From NCBI GenBank assembly GCA_039640505.1, contig CP046865.1, positions 868,001 through 932,000 on the forward strand: 64,000 bases of DNA, written 5' to 3'. Positions 52,357 to 61,335 of this stretch are shown one piece after another; position 1 is the stretch's first letter; every line of letters starts with the position of its first letter. Source of the stretch: Rhodobacteraceae bacterium Araon29. GTDB lineage: Bacteria > Pseudomonadota > Alphaproteobacteria > Rhodobacterales > Rhodobacteraceae. The position numbers and the translations under genes are program-made. The notes beneath the pieces were generated by a model that worked only from the letters and a program-made list of their open reading frames with translations, was not told the DNA's origin and made no database searches.

Positions 52357-52832
52357 ATGTGTGTAATAAAACATGTCAAAGCTGGCCTTTTCAAAGTGCC
52401 GCTGAAAGAGGTTTTGGTTGATGCTGTTAAAGATCAAATTATTCATTGGTTCAAGAGCCTAATATAGCCTATGGCTATCTAGGTTATACTTGCATTGCCA
52501 AAGCTACAGGACTGGCGGTGACGCAGTCGCCATTAAGTTTGGTATAGTCTGACCTATCAATTTGTGGCGTTATATCAGGCTGGCGTCTAGTGGCAGATAA
52601 AATCCTAGAAGCCCACATCTTGATCTGTAGCCTTGGCATGCAGGAATTGCATCTTAGAGTGGTTAGCTCTTACCTACATCGCGGTTGGCTAGACGTTCAT
52701 AGTTTTCCAAGTGACCGGTATACTCACTGGCCCCTGCAGCTCGACTGCCATAATGCATTTGCGCCAGATACTGCAGGTATCGGGATCATGTTTGATTGGC
52801 CACTATCGGCCGTTTTTGAAATTGCGGCATGA
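52357..52832 (+). pseudogene. Internally deleted remnant of a mandelate racemase/muconate-lactonizing enzyme-family gene
   Basis: The 5' fragment begins at an ATG (52357) and reads FKVPLKEVLVDA, the N-terminal capping-domain pattern of sugar-acid dehydratases of the enolase superfamily. It hits a stop at 52465 and then continues in shifted frames (GYT, then GGDAVAIK). From about 52548 another frame reads CGVISGWRLVADKILEAH, SLGMQELHLRVVSS, GWLDVHSFPSDRYT and APDTAGIGIMFDW, the C-terminal part of the same family (usually SHGMQELH, so a His is also lost). The roughly 200 residues carrying the barrel and metal site are missing. It is divergent from the sugar-acid genes, consistent with loss of a dehydratase. 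Confidence 0.75.
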
Positions 52833-52938
52833 CACAGCGTTTTAATGGCCGAAGCAAATTAAAACACTGCGCCACCCCACTCTGTTAACCATTTGCAGAG
52901 GCTGAAAGGCCGAAACCGCACTTTAGGGGCAAAGACAA

Positions 52939-53259
52939 TTAGATTTTAAGATCTTCTAGCGCTTTTCCATTCTCAAGTGCGTATTCAACCCACTTGGGTG
53001 TGCGGCCCCGACCTGTCCAAGTTTGCCCAGGTTCGTCTGAATTACGATATTTTGGCGCAACTTTAGCACGTGGCTTGCGCATTTCGATGATTTCATCAAG
53101 TTTGTAGCCCATTGACTTTGCAGTTTTTTCTAATTCTTGACGGGCATGTGCCAAAGCGCGCGCATTAAACGAATTTATGGCAGCTTCGACATCTTTTTTT
53201 AAGGAGGTTAGTTCTTGTAAAGTGTATGTTTCCAAGTCAGGTTTCATAATGTTATCCAT
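52939..53259 (-). CDS. H-NS family nucleoid protein (HvrA-like)
   Basis: 106 residues. The C-terminal DNA-binding motif KYRNSDEPGQTWTGRGRTPKWV is the alphaproteobacterial H-NS/HvrA signature (TWTGRGRxPxW). The N-terminal half is a helical dimerisation region (LQELTSLKKDVEAAINSF). A second ATG at 53247 (MKPDLETY) fits family starts better than the first. It probably binds curved AT-rich DNA and silences or modulates genes; the adjacent 494-base gap is notably AT-rich. Confidence 0.92.
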   Translation of the reverse strand: MDNIMKPDLETYTLQELTSLKKDVEAAINSFNARALAHARQELEKTAKSMGYKLDEIIEMRKPRAKVAPKYRNSDEPGQTWTGRGRTPKWVEYALENGKALEDLKI

Positions 53260-53753
53260 ATTTTAAAAGTATTGAATTGTTCGGGTTTCTTTTTGAAACT
53301 ATTTTTCAAATTTACTTTTGCTTTGTTTATTTTCTTACTGTTTTCTTTTAAAGATGAGATTAGGTTAACTCGCCTAATAGTAGATTAGGTGATTTGCATG
53401 AAAATATCAATCCAATTTTATTTATTAAAAATGGTAAAAGGTCCAGTTGACTATTTTTTCTCAAATTTAGCGAATTATAATCGCATCTAGATATCTATTT
53501 TCGAAAAAGCAATGTGTTGTGATCGTTTCAAGGGGCGGATTTGCAACAACCAACCAATATAAGGATAGGACGTGGGCTTAGATGATGACAATTTGGGTGA
53601 GCAATAACCTTAGTTTGTGAATGTTTTTTGTGTTTTTTGGTTGTTATTTTCCAAGGAACTACTTATAGGCTCGAGGCATGCTGCAATCAGATTTGGTAGC
53701 TAATTGATTTATTTGTTTCGTTTGTTTTTAATTTTTTTTAAGGCGACAACTTT
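53260..53753. other. AT-rich gap between divergent H-NS-like and LpxR-like genes, with repeated GATTAGGT
   Basis: 494 bases with no convincing gene. GATTAGGT occurs at 53358 and 53383, and its inverted core CCTAAT at 53373, giving the palindrome CCTAAT-AGTAG-ATTAGG. Long T runs occur at 53440-53460 and 53725-53740. It should contain two divergent promoters. The strong AT bias makes it a plausible target of the neighbouring H-NS-like protein. Confidence 0.5.
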
Positions 53754-54695
53754 ATGAAATTATTATTTGTTCTAGCTTTGGGGCTTTCACTCCTGTTGGG
53801 TTTTTCTACTGAGCAATTAGCCGCAGAGGACTTGACCGAAGACAAACAGAAAAAGCACTATATTGGTTATGGCCGGTTGATTACAAACGATGTGTTCGGG
53901 GATGGCAAAGACCGATGGCGAACCGGGTCATTTAGCTCAAGCCGTATTTGGGGGCCAAAATGGCTTGGTCAACTGCCTCACGAATTTACTGAGGTAATTG
54001 AAGTCCGATTTCTGGGCGAGATAATAGCGCCCTCAGACTTAAGTGGAAAAGGTGGTATCGATAGACCTTTTGTTGGTCATTTGGGCTTCGGCCTGCACAG
54101 TCATTTTCAACGCAAAGGGCTAGAGTATAGCGTTGGCGTTGGGGCGTCTGTTTTGGGTAAGCAAACCGGGCTAGATAAATTCCAAAGCGATTTTCACAAA
54201 GCTTTGAATGAGAAAGTAGCATCGGAGTTAGTGCTATCGAGCCAGATCGGCGATCAGGTGCTATTTGGGCCGCTTGTGGAAGTTGCCAAAACTGTCCCTG
54301 GGGGCGATGAGGTACATATTAGGCCCTTCTTTGAAGCTTATTCAACAGCGGAAACGCTTGCACGCCTGGGAGCGGATATTTATTTTGGAAATGGATTTTC
54401 AAACTCATTATATATACGAGATCAAGTGACTGGTCAGCGATATAGAACCATTGGGGCGAGTGAAGAAAAATTTGGTTTTTCTATTGGTGGCGATATTGGC
54501 CACGTCTCAAAAAGCGCATTTTTTGATGGTGCAGAATCGACTATGCTTCATCGTCGATTGAGGTTTCGCACTGGTTTGCATTGGGGTCAGAATTCCAAAC
54601 AGGGCTTTGCAGGGCTAACTTGGCTCAGCAAAGAGTTTTCCGGACAACCCAAAGGCCAAATACTGGGTTCGGTTCGGTTTATTTTAAAGTTTTAA
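53754..54695 (+). CDS. LpxR-family outer-membrane protein (lipid A 3'-O-deacylase-like, DUF2219)
   Basis: 313 residues with a signal peptide (MKLLFVLALGLSLLLGFS, cut near LAAED). The mature N-terminus contains TNDVFGDGKDRWRTGSF, the D-x-F/D-x-W-T/R-x-G pattern of LpxR-type proteins. Alternating beta-strand-like segments follow and the protein ends in Phe, the outer-membrane targeting residue. LpxR removes the 3' acyloxyacyl group of lipid A with Ca. Activity here is inferred from family resemblance; Rhodobacterales proteins of this type are not well characterised. Confidence 0.75.
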   Translation: MKLLFVLALGLSLLLGFSTEQLAAEDLTEDKQKKHYIGYGRLITNDVFGDGKDRWRTGSFSSSRIWGPKWLGQLPHEFTEVIEVRFLGEIIAPSDLSGKGGIDRPFVGHLGFGLHSHFQRKGLEYSVGVGASVLGKQTGLDKFQSDFHKALNEKVASELVLSSQIGDQVLFGPLVEVAKTVPGGDEVHIRPFFEAYSTAETLARLGADIYFGNGFSNSLYIRDQVTGQRYRTIGASEEKFGFSIGGDIGHVSKSAFFDGAESTMLHRRLRFRTGLHWGQNSKQGFAGLTWLSKEFSGQPKGQILGSVRFILKF

Positions 54696-54735
54696 GTGCA
54701 AACCAAAAATACAAATTATGGCAGGGTTGGGCTTG

Positions 54736-55302
54736 TTACTTCTGTTTAGTCCAATTCGACAGAAGAGTAAGCGCGGCAGCATCTGACCAATTAGCATCCC
54801 CAAGCAGTCGACCAATTTCATGCCCATCAGGTGAAATTAAAATACTCGCGGGCAGTCCAAGCACTGCCATGTCGCGCGCCAATTTTTGTTTTGGGTCGCG
54901 GTACGTTGGCAGGTTTTGAACCTCAATTTCTGCAAAGAACTTATTCATTGCCGCTGGCGTATTACGGCCGGTAGCAATGGTCAGAACCTTAAAATTATCT
55001 GTGCCAAGGCGCGATTGCAATGCAGAAAGGCTTGGCATTTCAGCGCGGCAGGGTGCGCACCAAGTAGCCCAGAAATTCACCAAAACATAACGTCCACTGT
55101 AATCATCCAGCGATTTTTTCGCACCGCTCTCGGTCAAAAACGAAATATCAGAAACTCGTTTGGGCGCAGCATGAAGCACCAGCTTTTGCATGTCGCCCTT
55201 ACGCAGTTCATTGAGCGCGAAAACGTTAGTGTTTTCTGCCAAAGTGCCGTTTGCACCTGCAATCAGAGCAGTATAAAGAATGATTAAAGAAATAGCGCGC
55301 AT
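54736..55302 (-). CDS. TlpA-like periplasmic thiol-disulfide oxidoreductase
   Basis: 188 residues from the ATG at 55302, preceded by CGGAGGACGC; the longer frame reads into argH antisense and is discarded. A signal peptide ([19 protein letters not shown]) is followed by a thioredoxin fold with the redox pair in [15 protein letters not shown] and the cis-Pro loop in [14 protein letters not shown]. It likely reduces cytochrome c or other apo-proteins in the periplasm. It is divergent from argH, starts 22 bases apart. Confidence 0.9.
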   Translation of the reverse strand: MRAISLIILYTALIAGANGTLAENTNVFALNELRKGDMQKLVLHAAPKRVSDISFLTESGAKKSLDDYSGRYVLVNFWATWCAPCRAEMPSLSALQSRLGTDNFKVLTIATGRNTPAAMNKFFAEIEVQNLPTYRDPKQKLARDMAVLGLPASILISPDGHEIGRLLGDANWSDAAALTLLSNWTKQK

Positions 55303-55324
55303 GCGTCCTCCGAAAGGCACCAAT

Positions 55325-56719
55325 ATGTCAAACAAGTCCTCGAACCAGATGTGGGGTGGCCGTTTCGCCGCTGGTCCGGATGCCATTATGGAAGCAATTA
55401 ATGCGTCCATTGGATTTGACCAGCGTCTGGCGGCACAAGATATTGCCGGATCGCAGGCCCACGCCGCAATGCTTGCAGCACAGGATATCATCTCAGATAG
55501 CGATGCCGAAGCAATAAGGAAAGGCCTGTTCACGGTCTTGTCAGAAATCCAAAGCGGTGAATTTCAGTTTTCCACCGCGCTTGAGGACATTCATATGAAC
55601 GTCGAAGCGCGGTTGAAAGAAATTATAGGCGACCCGGCAGGGAGGCTACATACAGCGCGCTCGCGCAATGATCAGGTGGCCACTGATTTCCGGCTGTGGG
55701 TGCGCGATCAACTCGATGCTGCTGATCAGGCACTTACCTCCCTGATTTCGGCGCTATTGACCCAAGCCGAAGCCGGCGCGGACTGGGTGATGCCCGGGTT
55801 TACCCACCTGCAAACGGCCCAACCCGTGACTTGGGGGCATCACATGATGGCCTATGTCGAAATGTTTGCCCGGGATCTTGGGCGGGTTCGCGATGCGCGT
55901 GCGCGGATGAATGAGTGCCCGCTCGGGGCGGCCGCGCTTGCAGGAACGTCGTTTCCAATTGACCGGAACCATACTGCAAAGGCGCTTGGTTTTGACCGGC
56001 CCTCAGCCAATTCTCTGGATGCGGTCAGCGACCGCGACTTTGCGCTGGAATTTCTCAGTGTTGCATCTATTTGCGCGATGCATCTTAGTCGGTTTGCAGA
56101 AGAGTTGGTGATTTGGTCCTCGGCGCAATTTCGTTTCGTTTCTTTGTCGGACAGGTTTTCGACAGGGTCCTCGATCATGCCGCAAAAGAAAAACCCCGAT
56201 GCAGCAGAGTTAATTCGCGCCAAAGTTGGGCGGATTTTCGGGGCCCATGTTGCGTTGATGATGGTGATGAAAGGCTTGCCGCTTGCCTATTCCAAGGACA
56301 TGCAAGAGGACAAAGAACAGGTGTTTGATGCGGCCGACCATTTGATTTTGGCTCTTGCCGCAATGGACGGCATGGTGCGCGATATGCAGGCTAATCAAGA
56401 GGCTTTGGCCGCAGCTGCCGGATCTGGGTTTTCCACCGCCACCGACCTTGCAGATTGGTTGGTGCGAACCTTGAATATGCCGTTTCGCGATGCCCATCAT
56501 GTGACCGGCGCATTGGTGGCTTTGGCTGAAAAACGCGGCTGTGATCTGCCAGAGCTTAGCATTGCAGATATGCAATCGGTTCACAGCGCAATAACCGAAG
56601 ATGTATTTTCGGTACTTGGTGTTGAAAACTCGGTTGCATCGCGGGTATCTTTCGGTGGCACCGCACCAGAGCAGGTGCGCGCCCAAGTTTCAAAGTGGAA
56701 AGGTAGGCTTGCGATATGA
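55325..56719 (+). CDS. argH: Argininosuccinate lyase
   Basis: 464 residues from the ATG at 55325 ([14 protein letters not shown]). It cleaves argininosuccinate to arginine and fumarate. The superfamily signature is [20 protein letters not shown] near residue 275. Other active-site segments are [22 protein letters not shown] and [16 protein letters not shown]. Length is normal. The last codons overlap the small lipoprotein gene (ATGA). Confidence 0.97.
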   Translation: MSNKSSNQMWGGRFAAGPDAIMEAINASIGFDQRLAAQDIAGSQAHAAMLAAQDIISDSDAEAIRKGLFTVLSEIQSGEFQFSTALEDIHMNVEARLKEIIGDPAGRLHTARSRNDQVATDFRLWVRDQLDAADQALTSLISALLTQAEAGADWVMPGFTHLQTAQPVTWGHHMMAYVEMFARDLGRVRDARARMNECPLGAAALAGTSFPIDRNHTAKALGFDRPSANSLDAVSDRDFALEFLSVASICAMHLSRFAEELVIWSSAQFRFVSLSDRFSTGSSIMPQKKNPDAAELIRAKVGRIFGAHVALMMVMKGLPLAYSKDMQEDKEQVFDAADHLILALAAMDGMVRDMQANQEALAAAAGSGFSTATDLADWLVRTLNMPFRDAHHVTGALVALAEKRGCDLPELSIADMQSVHSAITEDVFSVLGVENSVASRVSFGGTAPEQVRAQVSKWKGRLAI

Positions 56720-56820
56720 ACATTTTCAAAGTGCTATTAGTGACGGCTCTGCTAGGTTTGACAGCAGGCTGCGGCGTTGATGGATTACCAGTTCCGCCAA
56801 GCTCACAGGATACAGAATAG
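56716..56820 (+). CDS. Tiny lipoprotein coupled to argH (34 aa)
   Basis: 34 residues: [20 protein letters not shown] with lipobox LTAGC, followed by [14 protein letters not shown]. The lipidated Cys is residue 19 and only 15 residues follow. It overlaps the argH stop by four bases. Short lipoproteins of this kind directly after argH are familiar from Rhodobacterales genomes and are often left unannotated. It is probably an outer-membrane or envelope anchor peptide; function unknown. Confidence 0.8.
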   Translation: MNIFKVLLVTALLGLTAGCGVDGLPVPPSSQDTE

Positions 56821-56993
56821 CCCTGTTTAAAATTTAATACCTTGTTGAAATTGAAAGTAAATTTTCGCCCTTCGTCATTGACAGCAGCCGCTGATTTAGA
56901 CAAGTTTCAAAGGGCAGCTAAGGCCGTTTAAAACACACTAGATTTGGCTTTGAGCGGCAAGTCTAGCGATGGTCAGTAAAATTTGGGGTCGTG

Positions 56994-58166
56994 ATGTCAG
57001 AGCTAAGGTTTTCCAAAGGTATTGCCCGTCTGGGCACTGAGTCTGCCTTTATCGTTCTGGCGCGCGCCCAGAAATTGGCCGCAGAGGGCAAGGACATTAT
57101 CAATCTGGGGATTGGCCAGCCGGATTTTCGCACCCCTGACCATATTGTGCAGGCTGGCATCAAAGCGCTGCAGGACGGTCATCATGGCTATACGCCGGCC
57201 AATGGATTGCCCCAACTCAGAACTGCGGTGGCCGAAGATCTTGCGGTGCGGCATGGCGCGGATGTCAACCCAGACAATGTTATTGTGGTGCCCGGCGGAA
57301 AGCCGACGATGTTTTTCGCTGTTTTGATGTTTGGCGAACCGGGCGCGGAAATTATCTATCCCAATCCAGGCTTTCCTATTTATGAATCCGTTATCCGTTA
57401 CAGCGGCGCCAAAGCTGTTCCAATGGCCTTGAGCGAGCAAAATGGGTTTGCATTCGATGCAGATACGGTGCTGTCGCAAATAAATGAACGGACCCGGTTA
57501 ATCATTATTAACAGCCCTGCCAACCCAACGGGCGGCGTGACGCCAAAGGAACAGATCGATAAATTGGTGGCCGGTTTGCGCCAGCATCCGCATGTGGCCA
57601 TTCTGTCGGATGAAATTTATAGCGAAATGCTATATGATGGGCGTACGCATGTGAGCCTGCTGAATTATCCCGAAATACGCGACCGGTTGATTGTGCTGGA
57701 TGGATGGTCAAAAACCTATGCGATGACCGGTTGGCGGATGGGTTATGCGGTCTGGCCTGATGTCATGGTCGATCCGGTAACGCGTCTGTGTATTAATGAC
57801 CATTCATGCGTTAATGCCTCGGCGCAATTTGCCGGCCTTGCGGCGTTGACCGGACCTAAGGATGCCGTGCATCAAATGGTTGCCGAGTTTGACAGCCGGC
57901 GGCGGATTATTGTGGACGCTCTGAATGATTTGCCGGGGGTTCGCTGCACTGATGCCGCTGGTGCGTTTTATGCTTTCCCCAATATCACTGGCACTGGGTT
58001 AAGCGCCAAAGACGCGCAGGATCTGTTTTTGGAACAGGCTGGTGTGGCCGTAATTGCCGGCACCAGCTTTGGGGTTCATGGAGAGGGATTTATCCGGTTT
58101 TCCTATGCGAACAGCATAGAAAATATCGAACGTGCAATTGACCGTATTCGACCACTTTTGGGCTAA
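56994..58166 (+). CDS. PLP-dependent class I aminotransferase
   Basis: 390 residues from the ATG at 56994; a GTG one codon earlier is also possible. The PLP Lys is in DGWSKTYAMTGWRMGY, with IINSPANPTGGV and LSDEIYSEMLYDG as the cofactor-contacting segments, and C-terminal FIRFSYANSIENIERAIDRI carrying the substrate-carboxylate Arg. This is fold type I, aspartate-aminotransferase-like. Its location between argH and lysA suggests amino-acid biosynthesis. Donor and acceptor not determined. Confidence 0.92.
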   Translation: MSELRFSKGIARLGTESAFIVLARAQKLAAEGKDIINLGIGQPDFRTPDHIVQAGIKALQDGHHGYTPANGLPQLRTAVAEDLAVRHGADVNPDNVIVVPGGKPTMFFAVLMFGEPGAEIIYPNPGFPIYESVIRYSGAKAVPMALSEQNGFAFDADTVLSQINERTRLIIINSPANPTGGVTPKEQIDKLVAGLRQHPHVAILSDEIYSEMLYDGRTHVSLLNYPEIRDRLIVLDGWSKTYAMTGWRMGYAVWPDVMVDPVTRLCINDHSCVNASAQFAGLAALTGPKDAVHQMVAEFDSRRRIIVDALNDLPGVRCTDAAGAFYAFPNITGTGLSAKDAQDLFLEQAGVAVIAGTSFGVHGEGFIRFSYANSIENIERAIDRIRPLLG

Positions 58167-58301
58167 AACCAGGCAAAAACATTTCTTTCTGGGACAAGAT
58201 GTAGCTAAACAAGTGCTCTTGTGTCAGTTGAAGGGTTTTCTTAATATGCTGAATAGTCTAGGTGATCTTCACTTCTGATCTATACAACCGGGGCAAGGAT
58301 C

Positions 58302-59567
58302 ATGGATCATTTTCTTTATCGCGATGGCATGCTGCATGCAGAAGATGTAGCAATTCAGGACATTGCCGCGCAGGTGGGCACACCGTTTTATGTCTATTCA
58401 ACCGCCACGCTGACCCGCCATTTCAAACTTTTTGATGAGGCCCTTGATGGCTTGGATCATCTGGTTTGTTTTGCGATGAAAGCGGCCTCAAATCAGGCCA
58501 TCCTGAAAACCTTGGCGAATCTTGGTGCTGGCATGGATGTGGTCTCGGGGGGCGAGTATTTGCGCGCCCGCGCTGCCGGTGTGTCGGGTGAGCGGATTGT
58601 CTTTTCCGGCGTTGGTAAAACACGGGGCGAAATGCTTCAGGCTTTGCAGGGTGGAGTGCGCCAGTTCAACGTTGAAAGCGAGCCGGAATTACAGATATTA
58701 AACGAGGTCGCTTTATCAGTGGGTCAGATTGCCCCCATCACGATCCGGGTCAATCCAGATGTTGATCCCAAAACTCATGAAAAAATCGCTACCGGAAAAG
58801 CAGAGAACAAATTTGGCATTCCGATCTCAAGAGCACGTGAGATTTATGCCAAAGCGGCGAAATTGAAAGGCTTAGATGTCGTGGGCATTGATGTTCACAT
58901 CGGCAGCCAGTTGACTGAATTAGAGCCCTTTGTGACTGCATACCGCAAAGTGGCGGAGCTGACAGCCACATTGCGCGCCGACGGGCATGACATCCGTCGG
59001 CTTGATTTGGGTGGAGGATTGGGCATCCCTTATACGCAGTCAAATGAACCGCCGCCGTTGCCTACTGATTATGGTGCAATGGTAAAACGCGAACTGGGCC
59101 ATTTGGGCTGTGAAATTGAAATTGAACCGGGCCGGTTGATTGCTGGCAATGCAGGGCTTTTGGTCAGCTCGGTGGTTTATGTAAAATCGGGTGAAGACCG
59201 CCGGTTTTTAATTTTGGATGCGGCCATGAACGATCTTGTGCGCCCGGCGATGTATGATGCATTTCATGATATTATCCCTGTTGTAGAACCTGTCCCGGGC
59301 TCAGAACGAGCAGTTTATGATATTGTCGGGCCGGTCTGTGAAAGCGGTGATACATTTGCCAAAGGCCGCAGCCTAGTGGCGCAAAACCAAGATGATCTTG
59401 TGGCCTTTCGCTCGGCGGGCGCTTATGGCGCTGTTATGGCCAGCGAATATAATACCAGACCCTTGATACCCGAGGTCTTGGTGAATGGGGATCAATTTGC
59501 AGTTATACGAGCCCGTCCAAGCTATGACGAAATCATAAATCGTGATAATTTGCCCTACTGGCTTTAA
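58302..59567 (+). CDS. lysA: Diaminopimelate decarboxylase
   Basis: 421 residues. It makes lysine from meso-diaminopimelate. The PLP Lys is in LVCFAMKAASNQAILK near residue 60. Other landmarks are DVVSGGEYLRARAAG, VDVHIGSQLTEL-like GIDVHIGSQLTEL, LDLGGGLGIPY, IEPGRLIAGNAG and the partner-subunit Cys in GPVCESGDTFAKGR. GGGGCAAGGATC precedes the ATG. A terminator hairpin follows. Confidence 0.97.
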   Translation: MDHFLYRDGMLHAEDVAIQDIAAQVGTPFYVYSTATLTRHFKLFDEALDGLDHLVCFAMKAASNQAILKTLANLGAGMDVVSGGEYLRARAAGVSGERIVFSGVGKTRGEMLQALQGGVRQFNVESEPELQILNEVALSVGQIAPITIRVNPDVDPKTHEKIATGKAENKFGIPISRAREIYAKAAKLKGLDVVGIDVHIGSQLTELEPFVTAYRKVAELTATLRADGHDIRRLDLGGGLGIPYTQSNEPPPLPTDYGAMVKRELGHLGCEIEIEPGRLIAGNAGLLVSSVVYVKSGEDRRFLILDAAMNDLVRPAMYDAFHDIIPVVEPVPGSERAVYDIVGPVCESGDTFAKGRSLVAQNQDDLVAFRSAGAYGAVMASEYNTRPLIPEVLVNGDQFAVIRARPSYDEIINRDNLPYWL

Positions 59568-59582
59568 TCAAAGCTGTAAAAT

Positions 59583-59616
59583 CGCCAGACAGCGGATATA
59601 TTTTTTTTGTCTGGCG
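59583..59616 (+). terminator. Terminator hairpin after lysA
   Basis: CGCCAGACA and TGTCTGGCG form a perfect nine-base stem with a T-rich loop, 16 bases past the lysA stop. It lies in the gap between convergent lysA and the zinc-ribbon gene and may serve both. Confidence 0.6.
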
Positions 59617-59673
59617 CCATGCATCTGTTGCCGCCTATCTGGCTTTTTTGGATGCTGAGCAGGATACTTTAAA

Positions 59674-60489
59674 TTACTGTGCGGTGGGCTGGATCATGGC
59701 CCAGCGCGTTTGTAGCCAATCTAGTATTTGACGTATCCATTGGTCCAACACAATACGCATATTATTGATCCATTGCTGGTAAACCTCGAGCGGCTGTTGC
59801 AAGCTGGGTATACCATCACCCAATGTGTCGGCAAAATAATACAGCGCTGCTGCGGCAACAATAATAGCAATACCAACTAAGAACCCCAACCTGCGTTGTC
59901 CTTTTTGTGCGATTTCTTTTGAGGCGTCACTATCGCTAGGCCATTCTGCGCCGCTGGTACTGAGCGTCGAATTTATCTCATCAATATCCGGTAATAAGGC
60001 GCCGCGCGTGCTTTTCGCAGTTTGCTCGCTATTTTGATACAGGGCTTCCAGGGCTTGCATATCCATATCGGCATCGCGGGCCTGATCAGAAGACCCTGAT
60101 CGGGAAGAGCTACCAGAGGCCTGTGGCCCATTGCTGCCGCGTTCTTCAACTTCGCGCTTGGCTTCTTCGCGCAGCACACCGGCAACAGAGGGATGCAGTG
60201 ATCTTTTTTGCCGCAAAGGCGGCATTTGCGGGCTGGTGCTTACAGCAGTTGCGTCCGAACTGGCGGCTGGATCATCGGCCGGTGAGGGGTCAAACCTTTC
60301 GCTAGGCTGCTTTGCCGACCCAGGGTCATCAGCCTCGTCTTGGAGTGCTGGCTGTAAGTCCTGCGCGGGATGGGTTTGAAACCACGTGTGATTGCAAGCC
60401 GAACATTGCACATCGCGACCATATTTTTTTGGAATATGGTCTTCTGGAACTTCATACTGAGCGCCGCAATTCGGACACAGCAGTAGCAT
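59674..60489 (-). CDS. MJ0042-type zinc-ribbon membrane protein
   Basis: 271 residues from the ATG at 60489 (MLLLCPNCG). The N-terminal zinc ribbon has CPNCGAQYEVPEDHIP and VQCSACNHTW. A long disordered Ser/Asp/Pro-rich linker follows, then one membrane segment near residues 205-225 (FLVGIAIIVAAAALYYF) and a short helix-rich tail. This architecture, divergent from ftsE, is characteristic of Rhodobacterales. Role unknown; such proteins are proposed regulators or envelope-linked adaptors. Confidence 0.85.
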   Translation of the reverse strand: MLLLCPNCGAQYEVPEDHIPKKYGRDVQCSACNHTWFQTHPAQDLQPALQDEADDPGSAKQPSERFDPSPADDPAASSDATAVSTSPQMPPLRQKRSLHPSVAGVLREEAKREVEERGSNGPQASGSSSRSGSSDQARDADMDMQALEALYQNSEQTAKSTRGALLPDIDEINSTLSTSGAEWPSDSDASKEIAQKGQRRLGFLVGIAIIVAAAALYYFADTLGDGIPSLQQPLEVYQQWINNMRIVLDQWIRQILDWLQTRWAMIQPTAQ

Positions 60490-60639
60490 TTTAGGCTCTT
60501 CTATCACGTTAATTTCCCGATTTCTCCTAACCTTATGGCACAATATATATTCTAGCCAAAAGGGAAAAGTGAATTTCTATGTGCCAAGATGGATTGCAAC
60601 GCGCGCGATGCTAGGGCACAACACAGATAAGGGTCGCTG

Positions 60640-61335
60640 TTGCTGAGAGAACTTGGTTTGATAGATTTGGAAAATGTGGCCTACACATATAGTGGAGGCG
60701 AGCTGTTATCAGAAATGACGCTGTCGATCGCGTCAGGGGCTTTTTATTTTCTCACGGGTCCATCAGGGTCTGGTAAAACCACCTTTCTTAAAATGTGTTA
60801 CGGGGCACTGGTTCCCACCGCTGGCAATATCACCATCTTTGGTCAGGACCTGCGGGCTATGACCAGAGATGACATTGCGCTCACGCGTCGCCGCATCGGG
60901 GTTGTGCATCAAGATTGCCAGTTTCTAGATCACTTGAATGTGGTGGATAATATCGCCCTGCCATTGGCGGCAGCAGGCCAGGATAGCTTGGCAGACGGCG
61001 CCAACCTCAAAGAACTGCTGAACTGGGTCGGTCTTGGTCACCGCGCCGATGCGCTGCCCCCTGAATTATCGGGCGGCGAGCGGCAAAGGGCGGCACTTGC
61101 GCGGGCGGTGATTATGTCGCCGGATATTATTCTGGCCGATGAGCCCACCGGAAATGTCGATTGGGAAATGTCACAGCGGCTTTTGCAATTACTAGTCGAA
61201 CTTAACCGCATGGGAAAAACCGTTGTCATTGCCAGCCATGATCTAAGCCTGATACGCGCCGCCAAAACCGAAGTTCAGGCGCGTATTTTGCGTATTTACA
61301 ACAAACGTGTGCAATTGGCCGGAGCCAACCTGTGA
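60640..61335 (+). CDS. ftsE: Cell-division ABC ATPase FtsE
   Basis: 231 residues. Walker A is LTGPSGSGKTTFLKMCYG, the Q-loop is VVHQDCQF, the signature is LSGGERQRAALARAV and Walker B is IILADEPTGNVD. There is no ATG start. TTG at 60640 has AAGGG seven bases upstream, and TTG at 60658 gives an N-terminus (IDLENVAYTY) that aligns better with other FtsE proteins. With FtsX it forms the complex that activates septal peptidoglycan hydrolases. Confidence 0.94.
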   Translation: MLRELGLIDLENVAYTYSGGELLSEMTLSIASGAFYFLTGPSGSGKTTFLKMCYGALVPTAGNITIFGQDLRAMTRDDIALTRRRIGVVHQDCQFLDHLNVVDNIALPLAAAGQDSLADGANLKELLNWVGLGHRADALPPELSGGERQRAALARAVIMSPDIILADEPTGNVDWEMSQRLLQLLVELNRMGKTVVIASHDLSLIRAAKTEVQARILRIYNKRVQLAGANL

